Below, piece by piece: positions 44,994 to 53,804 of a stretch of 64,000 nt of DNA (its first letter is position 1; the number at the start of each line of letters is the position of its first letter). The stretch is from assembly GCA_903907865.1 (NCBI GenBank), contig CAIVPR010000122.1:1-64000 (forward strand), written 5' to 3'. The notes beneath the pieces were generated by a model. The model searched no databases. It was not told the origin of the DNA and saw nothing but the letters and a program-made list of their open reading frames with translations. Made by a program: the position numbers and the translations under genes. Source of the stretch: an uncultured Acidobacteriia bacterium. Its GTDB lineage: Bacteria > Acidobacteriota > Terriglobia > Bryobacterales > Bryobacteraceae.

Positions 44994-46118
44994 CTACTGG
45001 CGCAGCTTCTTCAGTTCGGCCTTGGCGGCGTCCAAGGTTGGATCGAGTTCGACGGCGGCCTTGAGTTCCTTCGCAGCCTCCGCCGTTCGCCCCAGATGCG
45101 CGAACGCCGTGCCCAAATGCATGCGCGCCATCGCTTCCGACGGCTGGTCGCCCTCGATGGGCATCCCCAAGTATTTTCGCAGCAGGTTGGCCGCGAGTTC
45201 GTACTGCTCGCCGTGCTCGATGGCGGCCTCGGCGATGGCGAAGTAGGCGGACATGTTTTCGGGATCGACCTTTTCCGCCCGTTCAGCGATTCGAATAGCC
45301 TCGGTCCAGCAGCCGCACATGGTGTGGACGCGGGCGAGAAGGGCCCAGGCGTCGGCGCGGCCCGGGTCGGCGTGGACCGCTTGGCAGGCCCACAGTTCGG
45401 CCTTGGACTGGTCGGGCTTGGTGCGGATATAGTACATCGCCAGCGCCGACGCGGTGTCGAAGAGCAGCGGGTTTTCACCGAAGGACTGTTTGTAGTAGGC
45501 CTCGGCCTTGGCTGGCTCGTTCAGTTCGAGCGCCAGTCGACCGGCGTAGTAGCGGCCGAGATCGGGGACGGTGGCCGCGAGTTTCTCGGCGATTTGGCGG
45601 GCCTTGTTCCGGTCCCCTCCGACCAAGGGGGGCGCGGCGAAGTAGTACATCATGAGGCCCCACTGGGCGTCGATCTGCGTTGCGTCCGCGGCGGCCTCGT
45701 CGAGCTCCTGCTTGGCGCGGCGGACGTAGGCCAGCTTCTTGAAAAGCGACGCCTTTTCGGCCAGCCGGGCTGCAGTCGCGGCCACTTGCACGTGGTAGGC
45801 CGAGTTGTTGGGATCCGCCGCAAGAGCCTTTTCGGCGAACTCCATGGCTTGCTCGAGGGTATCGGTGTCGCCGTGGGCGAGCGAGGCCTTGGCCTTGGAC
45901 AGCATCCATTCGAGCTGGCCGTTGGTCGAAGCATTTGCGGGACGCTGTTTTAGAGCCGTTTCCAGCAGGCGGGCAGCAGTTAGGTAATGGCCGCCTTCGA
46001 GGAGTTGGGCGGGGGTGAGGCGCGCCGGGGCGTCGGCGACGGGGTCGGGCAGACGGCAACCGGCGACGGCGGGGAGTGCAATCAACAGGACGGAGAGGAC
46101 GCGGATCACTGACACCAC
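44994..46118 (-). CDS. TPR-repeat lipoprotein
   Basis: About 374 residues. The N-terminus RVLSVLLIALPAVAGC has a lipobox ending at about Cys21, so lspA and lgt should process it and anchor it to a membrane. At least six TPR-like helix pairs follow (for example EQAMEFAEKALAADPNNSAYH and EAIRIAERAEKVDPENMSAY, and the last KELKAAVELDPTLDAAKAEL). TPR proteins mediate protein-protein contacts; the partner is unknown. Several in-frame GTG codons (46118, 46115, 46109) could be the start. Confidence 0.78.
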   Translation of the reverse strand: MVSVIRVLSVLLIALPAVAGCRLPDPVADAPARLTPAQLLEGGHYLTAARLLETALKQRPANASTNGQLEWMLSKAKASLAHGDTDTLEQAMEFAEKALAADPNNSAYHVQVAATAARLAEKASLFKKLAYVRRAKQELDEAAADATQIDAQWGLMMYYFAAPPLVGGDRNKARQIAEKLAATVPDLGRYYAGRLALELNEPAKAEAYYKQSFGENPLLFDTASALAMYYIRTKPDQSKAELWACQAVHADPGRADAWALLARVHTMCGCWTEAIRIAERAEKVDPENMSAYFAIAEAAIEHGEQYELAANLLRKYLGMPIEGDQPSEAMARMHLGTAFAHLGRTAEAAKELKAAVELDPTLDAAKAELKKLRQ

Positions 46119-46143
46119 AGTTACCACATCTGGGGGCGTTCGG

Positions 46144-49100
46144 CTAATGGAAATCGTGCGAACCAGCAACGGGCGAAAACGGCTCCAAACGCGAGATCCG
46201 TTTCGCCCGCACGTGGATCACCCCGTCCACCTTCTGGATCTTGCCCTCGATTACCAGGCACGGTTCCGTCACCAGAGTCACCCGGTACTGGTCGAACTCG
46301 TCAGGCATCACCACCACATTGAAGATCCCGGTCTCGTCCTCCAGGCTCGCGAACACGATGCCCTTCGCCGTCCCCGGTCGCTGCCGGACCACCACTGCGC
46401 CAGCCACCCGCACCAGACCGCCATTCGGGACCCGGTCCAGGTCCCGCGCCGGGGTTACCCCCATCGCGTCCAACTCCGCCCGACGGTAGTGGAACGGATG
46501 CGGGCCGATGGTCAGCCCCGATCCCTGGTAGTCCGCCGCCAGCCGTTCCGGGATGGTCATCTGCTCCAGCGGGGCTTCCGAGTCCAACTCCGGCACCTCT
46601 TCCAATAGTGGGCCGACCGGACGCGCTGCGCGGGCGGCCTTCCACAACGCGTCGCGTCGGTGGGCGGTGGCCAGGTTCGCCAAGGCCCCGGTTGCGGCTA
46701 ACGACTGCATTTCGTCCCGCCGCAGTTTCGGCGCGCGCCGCGCCAGTTCATCCACATCCCGGAAGGGTTTCGCCGCGACGATGGCGGCCCCGGACTCCGC
46801 CCGCAGCCCCCGCACATACCGCAGTCCGAGCCGCAAGTGTCGTTCCGGTCCCTCCACCGTACAGTTCCATTCCGACACGTTCACATCCACCGGCAACACC
46901 CGCAGTCCATGCCGCTGGGCATCCTTGATCAGCACGGCGGGCGAATAGAACCCCATCGGCTGATTGTTTAAGAGTGCGCAGGTAAACGCAGGCAAATAAT
47001 GAACTTTCAGCCATGCACTGGCGTAGGCAATGAGCGCGAAGCTCGCCGCGTGGGACTCCGGGAACCCGTACAGCGCGAACGACGTGATCGCCTTCACAAT
47101 GCGGTCCTGCGTCTCGCCGGTGATCCCCTTGCGCTCCATGCCGAGCCGCAGCCGCCCGTCGATTTCGGACATGCGCGCCTCGGAGCGCTTGAACCCCATC
47201 GCCCGCCGCAGCTCCTCCGCCTCGCCACCCGTGAAGTCCGAGACGATCATCGCCATCCGCAGCAACTGCTCCTGGAACAGCGGCACCCCGAGCGTCCGGG
47301 CGAGCACAGGCTCCAGCAGCGGGTGTAGCGCGTCGGGCGGCTCCTTGCCAGTGCGGCGGTTCAGGTAGGGATGCACCATCTGTCCCACGATGGGGCCCGG
47401 CCGGATCAGCGCCACCTCCACCACTAGGTCGTAGAATTTTACCGGCCTCAGGCGGGGCAATGTCGCTTGCTGCGCGCGGCTCTCGACCTGGAACATCCCG
47501 ATGGTGTCGGCCTTGCACAGCGTCTGGTAAACCTTCGGATCGTCCGCCGGGAGCCGCCCGAGGTCGATTTCCTCCCGCCAATGGTTGCGGATGAGGACCA
47601 GGCAATCCTCCAGCACCGCCATCATGCCGAGACCGAGCAGGTCCACTTTGATCAACCCGAGGTCGGCGCAATCCTCCTTGTCCCACTGCACGACCACCCG
47701 GTTGGGCATGCTGGCGGGCTGGAGCGGGACGACCTTGTCCAGCCGCCCCTGGCAGACGATCATGCCGCCCGAATGCTGTCCAAGGTGGCGCGGCATGTCC
47801 TGCATGGCCGTGACGATTTCCAGGAACTTCTTCACCCGGAAATTCTCGAGGTCGAGGCCCGCTTCCTTGAACTGTCGGGCGCGGTTGGCGTCCTTCGAGT
47901 CGGTCCAACCCCACATCGGCGCGAGGCTGGCCACTTTGTCCAGCGTCTTGACGTCGAAGCCGAGCACCTTCCCGGCCTCGCGCGCAGCCAAACGGCCCCG
48001 GTAGGTGATCACGTTGGCCGTCATCGCCGCCCCGCGCTCCCCGTAGCGTTCGTAGACGTACTGGATGGCCAATTCGCGCTGATCGCCGGAGGGCAGGTCG
48101 ATATCGATGTCGGGCCATTCCCCGCGTTCCTCGGACAGGAAGCGTTCAAAGAGCAGGTCCATGCCGACGGGGTCGACCGCCGTGATCCCGAGGCAGTAGC
48201 AGACGGCGCTATTGGCCGCCGAGCCCCGGCCTTGGCAGAGGATGCCGCGCTCGCGGCAGAAGCGCACGATGTCCCAGACGATGAGGAAATAGCCGCCGAG
48301 GCCCAGTCGTTCGATCAGCTTCAGCTCCTTTTCCACCTGCTGGCGGGCGCGGTCGTAGTAGGGCTGGTAGCGGCGGTGGGCACCCTCGTCGGCCAGTTTC
48401 CAGAGGTAGGAGGAAACGGTTTCGCCAGGGGGCAGAGGGTAGTCTGGGAAGCGGTAGCCGAGGTCGTTCAGGGTAAAGCCGAGGCGCTGCGAGATGCGGA
48501 CGGAGTTGTCGATGGCCTCGGGCAGGTCTGAGAACAGCTCCACCATCTCGGCGGGCGATTTCAGGCGGCGCTCGGCATTCGTGGCGAGTAGGCGGCCCGC
48601 TCCGGCGAGCGTGGTTTTGTGGTGGAGGCAGGTGAAGACGTCGAAAATCTCACGTTGGATGCTGGTGGCGTGGCAGACCCCGTTGGTCGCCACGACCGGG
48701 AGTTTCAACGACTTGGCCAGCTCGACGGCGGCTTGGTTGCGCGCCTCCTGTTTGCGGTCGTAGTGGCGTTGGAGTTCGAGGTACAGTTGTTCGGGACCGT
48801 AGATTCGGCGCAGGGTTTCGGTTTCCGCGCGGTCCACGGATTCCGACAGCGCGATTAGCCCCCCGGTGTACTCGGTCAAATCGTCTGGCGATGCGGCGGT
48901 GGCATTCAGTTTCGTACGCGTCACCAACTGCGTCAGGTTTTGGTATCCAGTCTGGTTCTCCACCAGCAAGGTGACGTGCCCGCCGCCCGCGAGGGTGATT
49001 TGGGCACCGACATGCGCTTGGATTCCGGCCTTTTTCGCCGCCTTGTGGTGCCGGGGGGAGCCGTATACGCCATCGATGTCGGTCAGAGCCATGGCTTCGT

Positions 49101-49197
49101 GGCCCTGGGCCTTGGCTATGTCGATGTAGTCCTCTGGCGGGCAGGCGCCCCGCAGGAAGCTGAAGGCCGACCGCGCGTGGAGCTCGACGTACCTCAT
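46144..49197 (-). CDS. dnaE2: Error-prone DNA polymerase III alpha subunit DnaE2
   Basis: 1017 residues. The N-terminal PHP domain begins VELHARSAFSFLRGACPPED. The polymerase active-site motif PDIDIDLPSG lies near residue 365, and a C-terminal OB-fold region (RVAGAVVVRQRPGTAKGI) is present. DnaE2 copies past DNA damage, usually with ImuA and ImuB. Neither gene is adjacent here, where a lipoprotein and a DMT exporter flank it. The ATG overlaps the upstream gene's stop as ATGA. No LexA box was found by eye. Confidence 0.93.
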   Translation of the reverse strand: MRYVELHARSAFSFLRGACPPEDYIDIAKAQGHEAMALTDIDGVYGSPRHHKAAKKAGIQAHVGAQITLAGGGHVTLLVENQTGYQNLTQLVTRTKLNATAASPDDLTEYTGGLIALSESVDRAETETLRRIYGPEQLYLELQRHYDRKQEARNQAAVELAKSLKLPVVATNGVCHATSIQREIFDVFTCLHHKTTLAGAGRLLATNAERRLKSPAEMVELFSDLPEAIDNSVRISQRLGFTLNDLGYRFPDYPLPPGETVSSYLWKLADEGAHRRYQPYYDRARQQVEKELKLIERLGLGGYFLIVWDIVRFCRERGILCQGRGSAANSAVCYCLGITAVDPVGMDLLFERFLSEERGEWPDIDIDLPSGDQRELAIQYVYERYGERGAAMTANVITYRGRLAAREAGKVLGFDVKTLDKVASLAPMWGWTDSKDANRARQFKEAGLDLENFRVKKFLEIVTAMQDMPRHLGQHSGGMIVCQGRLDKVVPLQPASMPNRVVVQWDKEDCADLGLIKVDLLGLGMMAVLEDCLVLIRNHWREEIDLGRLPADDPKVYQTLCKADTIGMFQVESRAQQATLPRLRPVKFYDLVVEVALIRPGPIVGQMVHPYLNRRTGKEPPDALHPLLEPVLARTLGVPLFQEQLLRMAMIVSDFTGGEAEELRRAMGFKRSEARMSEIDGRLRLGMERKGITGETQDRIVKAITSFALYGFPESHAASFALIAYASAWLKVHYLPAFTCALLNNQPMGFYSPAVLIKDAQRHGLRVLPVDVNVSEWNCTVEGPERHLRLGLRYVRGLRAESGAAIVAAKPFRDVDELARRAPKLRRDEMQSLAATGALANLATAHRRDALWKAARAARPVGPLLEEVPELDSEAPLEQMTIPERLAADYQGSGLTIGPHPFHYRRAELDAMGVTPARDLDRVPNGGLVRVAGAVVVRQRPGTAKGIVFASLEDETGIFNVVVMPDEFDQYRVTLVTEPCLVIEGKIQKVDGVIHVRAKRISRLEPFSPVAGSHDFH

Positions 49198-50057
49198 CGC
49201 CGTAACAGAACCAGCCCCGCCAGCACCACCGCGACCCCGACGCCGGACATCCAGCCGAGCGGTTCACCGTCCAACAGGCCCCACATCAGCCCCCAAACCG
49301 GCAAAATATAGGTCACCGACTGGATCTGAACTGCCGAAACGCGCGTTAGGAGACCGTAGTAGAGCAGGTACGCAAGGCCTGTGCCGAGGACGCCCAACGC
49401 TGCCACGGAAGCCAGGGAGAGGGTCGAAACCGCGGTTGGCCAAGGCCCGATGAGTGCGACCGGAAGCATCATCGCGGTCGCGACGGAGAGTTGGACAGTG
49501 GCGAGGCCCAGCGGGTCATGCAGTTTGAGCTTGGTCTTCGCCAGTACCGTGCCAATGGCGTAGGAGATGGCGGCAACTGCCACCAGTCCGACGCCCGCCA
49601 ACTCGGCCGCACCTTGATGCCGGCCCGTGGACAGGACGGCGATCGCGACGCCGACGAACCCGACCGCAACCCCGAGAGCGGTTCTTAGGCTGCGGGTCGC
49701 GGGAACCGTCAAGAACGAAAACACGAGCACCCAAAGCGTCGTGGTGGCATTCAGGATGGAGGCCAGACCGCTAGGGATGGAGTGCTCGCCCCACGCAATC
49801 AACGTGAACGGTATGGCGTTGTTGAACAGCGACAGCAGCATCAGGAAGGGCAGCAGGCTTCTGGGAGGGGCTGGGGCGCGCTTCACCCGCATCGCGACGG
49901 CCAGGAATGCGCTGCCGAACGCCAATCGGAGCAGCGCCATCCAAGCGGGTGGGAAGCTCTGGCCGCCGAACTTGATGAGGATGAACGACGCTCCCCAGAT
50001 CGCGGATAGGAAGACGAGTTGGGCGATGTCTCTGGAGGCCAAGGACAATTCTCGCAC
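49194..50057 (-). CDS. EamA/DMT family transporter
   Basis: 287 residues with about ten membrane helices in two EamA repeats, typical of drug/metabolite transporters that export amino acids or metabolites. Repeat starts are visible at LVFLSAIWGASFILIKFGGQ and AGVGLVAVAAISYAIGTVLA. It overlaps dnaE2 by 4 bases at its 3' end, so the two may be co-transcribed. Substrate unknown. Confidence 0.88.
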   Translation of the reverse strand: MRELSLASRDIAQLVFLSAIWGASFILIKFGGQSFPPAWMALLRLAFGSAFLAVAMRVKRAPAPPRSLLPFLMLLSLFNNAIPFTLIAWGEHSIPSGLASILNATTTLWVLVFSFLTVPATRSLRTALGVAVGFVGVAIAVLSTGRHQGAAELAGVGLVAVAAISYAIGTVLAKTKLKLHDPLGLATVQLSVATAMMLPVALIGPWPTAVSTLSLASVAALGVLGTGLAYLLYYGLLTRVSAVQIQSVTYILPVWGLMWGLLDGEPLGWMSGVGVAVVLAGLVLLRR

Positions 50058-50162
50058 TGGCGGATTCGGGCGCCGAGGAGGTCCAGAATAGCCGCGGAGG
50101 GCACGATTCTGCTAAAGGAATTGCCGAGGAGCGCCGATAAGGATAGTTGAAGACGCTCGCCT

Positions 50163-51035
50163 ATGCACCAGTTCGACATTACACTGAAGTTGCTGCTCCA
50201 AGGGCCGTCCGCAGCCCTGCTTCGGAAGCTCGCGGGCGGGAAGGTTGTGCGGTGGCTCGAAGTCGAGACCCTCAAGGTCGAAGCGCGCCGCATGGACCTG
50301 CTTTGCCAAATGGCGGACGGCAGCCTGTTGCACATCGAATTGCAGAGCACCAACGATCCGGACATGCCGGTTCGGATGGCCGAATACGCCCTGGCGGTGA
50401 AACGCCGATACAAGAGGATGCCCCGACAGATCGTGCTCTATGTCGGACGCGGTACCATGCGCATGTCGGACTTGCTTCAGGAGGGTGGCATGGCCTTCCG
50501 CTACGAGCTGGTGGACTTCCGGGAACTGGACGGCGAGGAACTTCTCGACAGCCCCGATATGGGCGATAATGTACTTGCGGTGCTGGCCCGCTTGCGAAAC
50601 CGGAAGGCCGCTGTGGCGAGGATTGTCGCCCGCATTAGGGGTCTGAAGGATACAGGCCGCGACCAAGCAGTGGCTCAGCTCGGCATTCTTGCAGGACTGC
50701 GAGGATTGGAAGAGGCGGTAAAGGAGGAACTGGAGAAAATGCCCATCGTTGTCGATTTGATGAAGAACAAGGTATTCGCGCAGGGGTATCGCCTCGCCGA
50801 GGCCGCTGGGAAGGCTGAAGGCAGGGAGGAGGGCCGGGTGGAAGGCCGCGTGGAAGGCAGGGTGGAAGGCAAGGTTGAAGGAGAACGGACACTCTTGCGG
50901 CGGTTGATCCAGAAGCGCTTTGGCACGGTTCCGACTTGGGTCGACGAAACCTTGGTGGACAAGAGCCAAGAGGAATTGGAAATGCTGGGGCTGCGACTCC
51001 TCGACGCACAGAGCATTGCCGACTTGATGATCTGA
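50163..51035 (+). CDS. Rpn/PD-(D/E)XK nuclease family protein
   Basis: 290 residues. The N-terminal part matches Rpn (recombination-promoting nuclease/transposase-like) proteins: ARRMDLLCQMADGSLLHIEL then QSTNDPDM gives the Asp and Glu-x-Gln of a PD-(D/E)XK active site. A repetitive EGRVEGRVEGKVEGER linker (about residues 220-240) precedes a DUF4351-like tail (TLLRRLIQKRFGTVP). These proteins cut DNA and promote RecA-independent recombination; they are not in themselves mobile. No flanking inverted repeats are seen. Confidence 0.82.
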   Translation: MHQFDITLKLLLQGPSAALLRKLAGGKVVRWLEVETLKVEARRMDLLCQMADGSLLHIELQSTNDPDMPVRMAEYALAVKRRYKRMPRQIVLYVGRGTMRMSDLLQEGGMAFRYELVDFRELDGEELLDSPDMGDNVLAVLARLRNRKAAVARIVARIRGLKDTGRDQAVAQLGILAGLRGLEEAVKEELEKMPIVVDLMKNKVFAQGYRLAEAAGKAEGREEGRVEGRVEGRVEGKVEGERTLLRRLIQKRFGTVPTWVDETLVDKSQEELEMLGLRLLDAQSIADLMI

Positions 51036-51076
51036 CTACATGGGGACTTCCCGTCGCCATGATTCTCGCACTGCCT

Positions 51077-51082
51077 TAGAAT
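51077..51082 (+). promoter_or_regulatory. -10-like hexamer 6 nt before the SDR start
   Basis: TAGAAT ends 6 bases before GTG 51089 and does not overlap a stop codon. No ribosome binding site precedes the start. Confidence 0.35.
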
Positions 51083-51088
51083 GGTCAA

Positions 51089-51820
51089 GTGAACGCAATC
51101 GTAACCGGCGCAAGCCGCGGCATCGGGCGGGGAATCGCCCTCGAACTCTCCAAGACCCACCGCGTCCTGGCCACCTACCTGGGCAGCCTCGCCCACGCCG
51201 AGTCCCTGCGCGCCGAAACCGGCTGTGAGATTTTCCAGTGCGATATCTCCAAGCCTGCCGACCGCGCCCGCTTGATCGACCGCGCCCGCGAGCTCTTCTC
51301 CGAGGGACTTGACCTGCTAGTCAACAACGCGGGGATCGCGCCGCGCGAACGTCGTGACGTCCTCGAGGCCACCGAGGAGAGCTTCGACGAACTGATGGCC
51401 ACGAACCTCAAGGGGCCGCACTTCTTGACCCAGTTGGCTGCCCGTTGGATGGTGGAAAACGCCTGTGGCCGCGTGGTTTTCGTGTCGTCGATTTCTGCCT
51501 TCACGGCTTCGGTGAACCGCGCCGAATACTGCATTTCCAAGGCCGGCGAAAGCATGTCGCGCCTCGTCTATGCCCAGCGGCTGGCGCACGAGGGGATCCA
51601 GGTTTTCGAAATCCAACCGGGCATCATCCGGACCGACATGATCGCCAAGGTGGAGAAGATCTACGACGAGAAGATCGCCGGAGGACTGCTTCCGCAGCGC
51701 CGCATGGGCGAGCCCGCCGACATTGCCAAGGTTGTCCGCGCCATCGCCGACGGCCATTTGGACTACTGCGCGGGCCAAGTGATCCACGCCGACGGCGGCT
51801 TCCACATCCGGTCGCTGTAG
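51089..51820 (+). CDS. Short-chain dehydrogenase/reductase
   Basis: 243 residues. Cofactor motif TGASRGIGRG, structural motif NNAG (LVNNAGIAP), and catalytic Ser-Tyr-Lys in SSISAF and EYCISK (Y-x3-K) are all present. The C-terminal IHADGGFHIRSL is typical of 3-ketoacyl-ACP reductase-like SDRs that close an NAD(P) pocket. A sugar, steroid or ketoacyl substrate cannot be distinguished. It faces the LytTR regulator end to end with a 4-base gap. Confidence 0.88.
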   Translation: MNAIVTGASRGIGRGIALELSKTHRVLATYLGSLAHAESLRAETGCEIFQCDISKPADRARLIDRARELFSEGLDLLVNNAGIAPRERRDVLEATEESFDELMATNLKGPHFLTQLAARWMVENACGRVVFVSSISAFTASVNRAEYCISKAGESMSRLVYAQRLAHEGIQVFEIQPGIIRTDMIAKVEKIYDEKIAGGLLPQRRMGEPADIAKVVRAIADGHLDYCAGQVIHADGGFHIRSL

Positions 51821-51824
51821 GCCT

Positions 51825-52616
51825 CTATAAATTCAGCATTTCCCGTAGCCGCCGACTCTGCGTGCGGCTCACCGGGATCTCGCTGTTCCGCTTGTCATCC
51901 ATCTTCAATTGCCACGTGGACTTGAACCACGGTGTGATCTCGCGCACCCGGTTCAGGTTGACCACGTACGACCGGTGCGCGCGCCAGAAAACGTCCTGGT
52001 CGAGGGCGGCCTGCAGCTCTTCTAGCGTCCGATAGGTCGATTGCCCCTCCACCTGGGTCGCCACCAGCGTGATCACACCATCGTCGATCGTGGCGTAGAC
52101 CAGATCTTTCGGGTCGATGACCAAATTCCGGGTGCCGTTACGCACGACAAGCCGGTTGAAGTTCGGCATCCGCGCCTTCTCGTTCTCAGGCTCGTCGTCA
52201 ACCTCCGCCACGGGCTCCGGAGGCACTGCGCCGACCATTCGGCGCGCGCGATCCACGGTTTCCGCCAACCGGTCCCGCTCGACGGGTTTCAGGATGTAAT
52301 CCATCGCCTCCAAGCGGAACGCTTCGACGGCATACTGGTCCCAAGCCGTTGAAAAGATGATGTGGGGCATGTCGGCCCCGGCTTCGCGGAGTCGGCGGAC
52401 AACACCCAGTCCGTCGAGGCCTGGCATTTGGATGTCGAGGAATACAAGGTCCGGATCAAGCTGGGCAATCAGCTCCAGCGCTTCCAATCCGTTCGTGGCG
52501 ACACCGGTAACCTCCACGCCGCCGATTTCGCCCAAAAGGAACCTGAGTTCGTCGCGGGCAAGTTCCTCGTCGTCCGCGATGACGGCGCTGAGGACTGGAG
52601 TCGCGCGCGTAGGCAT
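51825..52616 (-). CDS. LytTR-type response regulator, orphan
   Basis: 263 residues. The receiver domain has the phosphoacceptor Asp in LDPDLVFLDIQMPGLDG and the acidic pair in AVIADDEELARDEL. A linker leads to a LytTR DNA-binding domain (NGTRNLVIDPKDLVYATIDD ... RAHRSYVVNLNRVREITPWF). The start ATG at 52616 begins MPTRATPVLSAVIADDEELA. No histidine kinase gene is adjacent. A TATAAT (minus strand 52631-52626) lies 9 bases upstream of the start. Confidence 0.9.
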   Translation of the reverse strand: MPTRATPVLSAVIADDEELARDELRFLLGEIGGVEVTGVATNGLEALELIAQLDPDLVFLDIQMPGLDGLGVVRRLREAGADMPHIIFSTAWDQYAVEAFRLEAMDYILKPVERDRLAETVDRARRMVGAVPPEPVAEVDDEPENEKARMPNFNRLVVRNGTRNLVIDPKDLVYATIDDGVITLVATQVEGQSTYRTLEELQAALDQDVFWRAHRSYVVNLNRVREITPWFKSTWQLKMDDKRNSEIPVSRTQSRRLREMLNL

Positions 52617-52625
52617 CAAGCTGTT

Positions 52626-52631
52626 ATTATA
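52626..52631 (-). promoter_or_regulatory. Perfect -10 hexamer before the LytTR regulator
   Basis: Minus-strand TATAAT ends 9 bases before the ATG at 52616, predicting a leader of only a few bases. Confidence 0.45.
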
Positions 52632-52773
52632 GCTGCTTGGTTTGACGAAGGCGCAGGTGGTCCGGCCTGCGGCGCGTTCGCTGAGAGGAGCTAAGTCTTT
52701 TGATCGCAACGCCACAGGCGTTTCCGCCGAAATTGCCGGAGAACGCGGGGCGTTCCATGGTCGGAGCCGGTAC

Positions 52774-53775
52774 ATGCGAATCCTGATAATCGGCGGTACC
52801 CTTTTCATCGGGAAGTTGTTGGTCAAGCGCCTCGTCGCGGCGGGGCACGAGGTTTCCGTGCTGCACCGCAAGCCGGAACACCCTTTCGGCAAGAAGGTGC
52901 GCAACCTCCAAGCCGACCGTAACGATGTTGCGACTATCCGCGAGGCTGTTGCCCACCTGCGTTTCGACGCCGTCTACGACATCGCTTACGATTGGGAGCG
53001 AGGCACGACGGGCCAGCAGGTGGAAGCAACAGCCAAGGCGATTCCCGGCGACATTACCCGCTACATCTTCATGTCGAGCGTGGCGGCCTACGGCGACGGC
53101 CTCAACCACGCCGAGGACGACCCCCTCGCCTCCGACATCCACCCCGACAAATACGTCCGCAACAAGGCCGTCAGCGAGCGGGCTCTGTTCCGGATGTACC
53201 ACGAATCGAAGTTCCCGGTAGTGACGCTGCGCCCGCCGTTCGTCTACGGACCGGAAAATCCCTTCTACCGCGAGGCCTTCTTTTGGGACCGGATGAAACA
53301 CGACCGGCCCATCATTATCCCCGGCGACGGCAACCGGCTGATGCAGTTCATCTACGTCAACGACCTGGTCGAGGCCGCCTATGCCGCCCTCGAAAAACCC
53401 ACCGCCCCGGGCCGCGCCTTCAACGTGGCCGACGACAAGCCGCTGACGCAGGTCGAAGTGGTGAACGAGTTCGCCAAGGCCGTTGGCAAGTCTCCGCAAC
53501 TGGTTCGCGTGCCGCGCGACCTGATCGCCAGGAACGGGGGCAACGCCTTCGTCGAGCCCCTTTATTTCGGCCAGTATTACGACCTGCCGCCGATCACCCA
53601 AGTGGTCGGGCGCATCAAGCGGGTGCTCGGTGTCGTGCTGACGCCGTTCGCCGTCGGATTGCGGGAAACCCACAAGTGGTACCAGAGGCATCCGTCGCAC
53701 AAGACCCTGGATTTCACTTTGGAAGACAAGTTGATGAAGCTGGCCAAAGACCTGCCCCGGCACTCCGAGATGTAG
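52774..53775 (+). CDS. NAD-dependent epimerase/dehydratase (extended SDR)
   Basis: 333 residues. The nucleotide-binding loop is a shortened RILIIGGTLFIGKLLVKRL, and the active-site Tyr-Lys lies in KYVRNKAVSERALF. LRPPFVYGPENPFYREAFFW and IYVNDLVEAAYAAL are typical of the extended SDR/epimerase family. Its substrate is not evident; nucleotide-sugar or cofactor-modifying members exist. It reads in the same direction as the fatty-acid activation genes that follow, about 30 bases downstream. Confidence 0.82.
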   Translation: MRILIIGGTLFIGKLLVKRLVAAGHEVSVLHRKPEHPFGKKVRNLQADRNDVATIREAVAHLRFDAVYDIAYDWERGTTGQQVEATAKAIPGDITRYIFMSSVAAYGDGLNHAEDDPLASDIHPDKYVRNKAVSERALFRMYHESKFPVVTLRPPFVYGPENPFYREAFFWDRMKHDRPIIIPGDGNRLMQFIYVNDLVEAAYAALEKPTAPGRAFNVADDKPLTQVEVVNEFAKAVGKSPQLVRVPRDLIARNGGNAFVEPLYFGQYYDLPPITQVVGRIKRVLGVVLTPFAVGLRETHKWYQRHPSHKTLDFTLEDKLMKLAKDLPRHSEM

Positions 53776-53804
53776 TCGTCGTAAACTCGTCCCGAACCAC
53801 TTCC

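Noticed and set aside
47467-48531. A 354-codon open frame antisense to dnaE2
   Set aside because: Shadow of a GC-rich gene; no recognisable domain or start signal.
50163-51035. Transposon insertion around the Rpn-like gene
   Set aside because: No terminal inverted repeats or target-site duplication flank it. Rpn proteins are often called transposases but are chromosomal nucleases.
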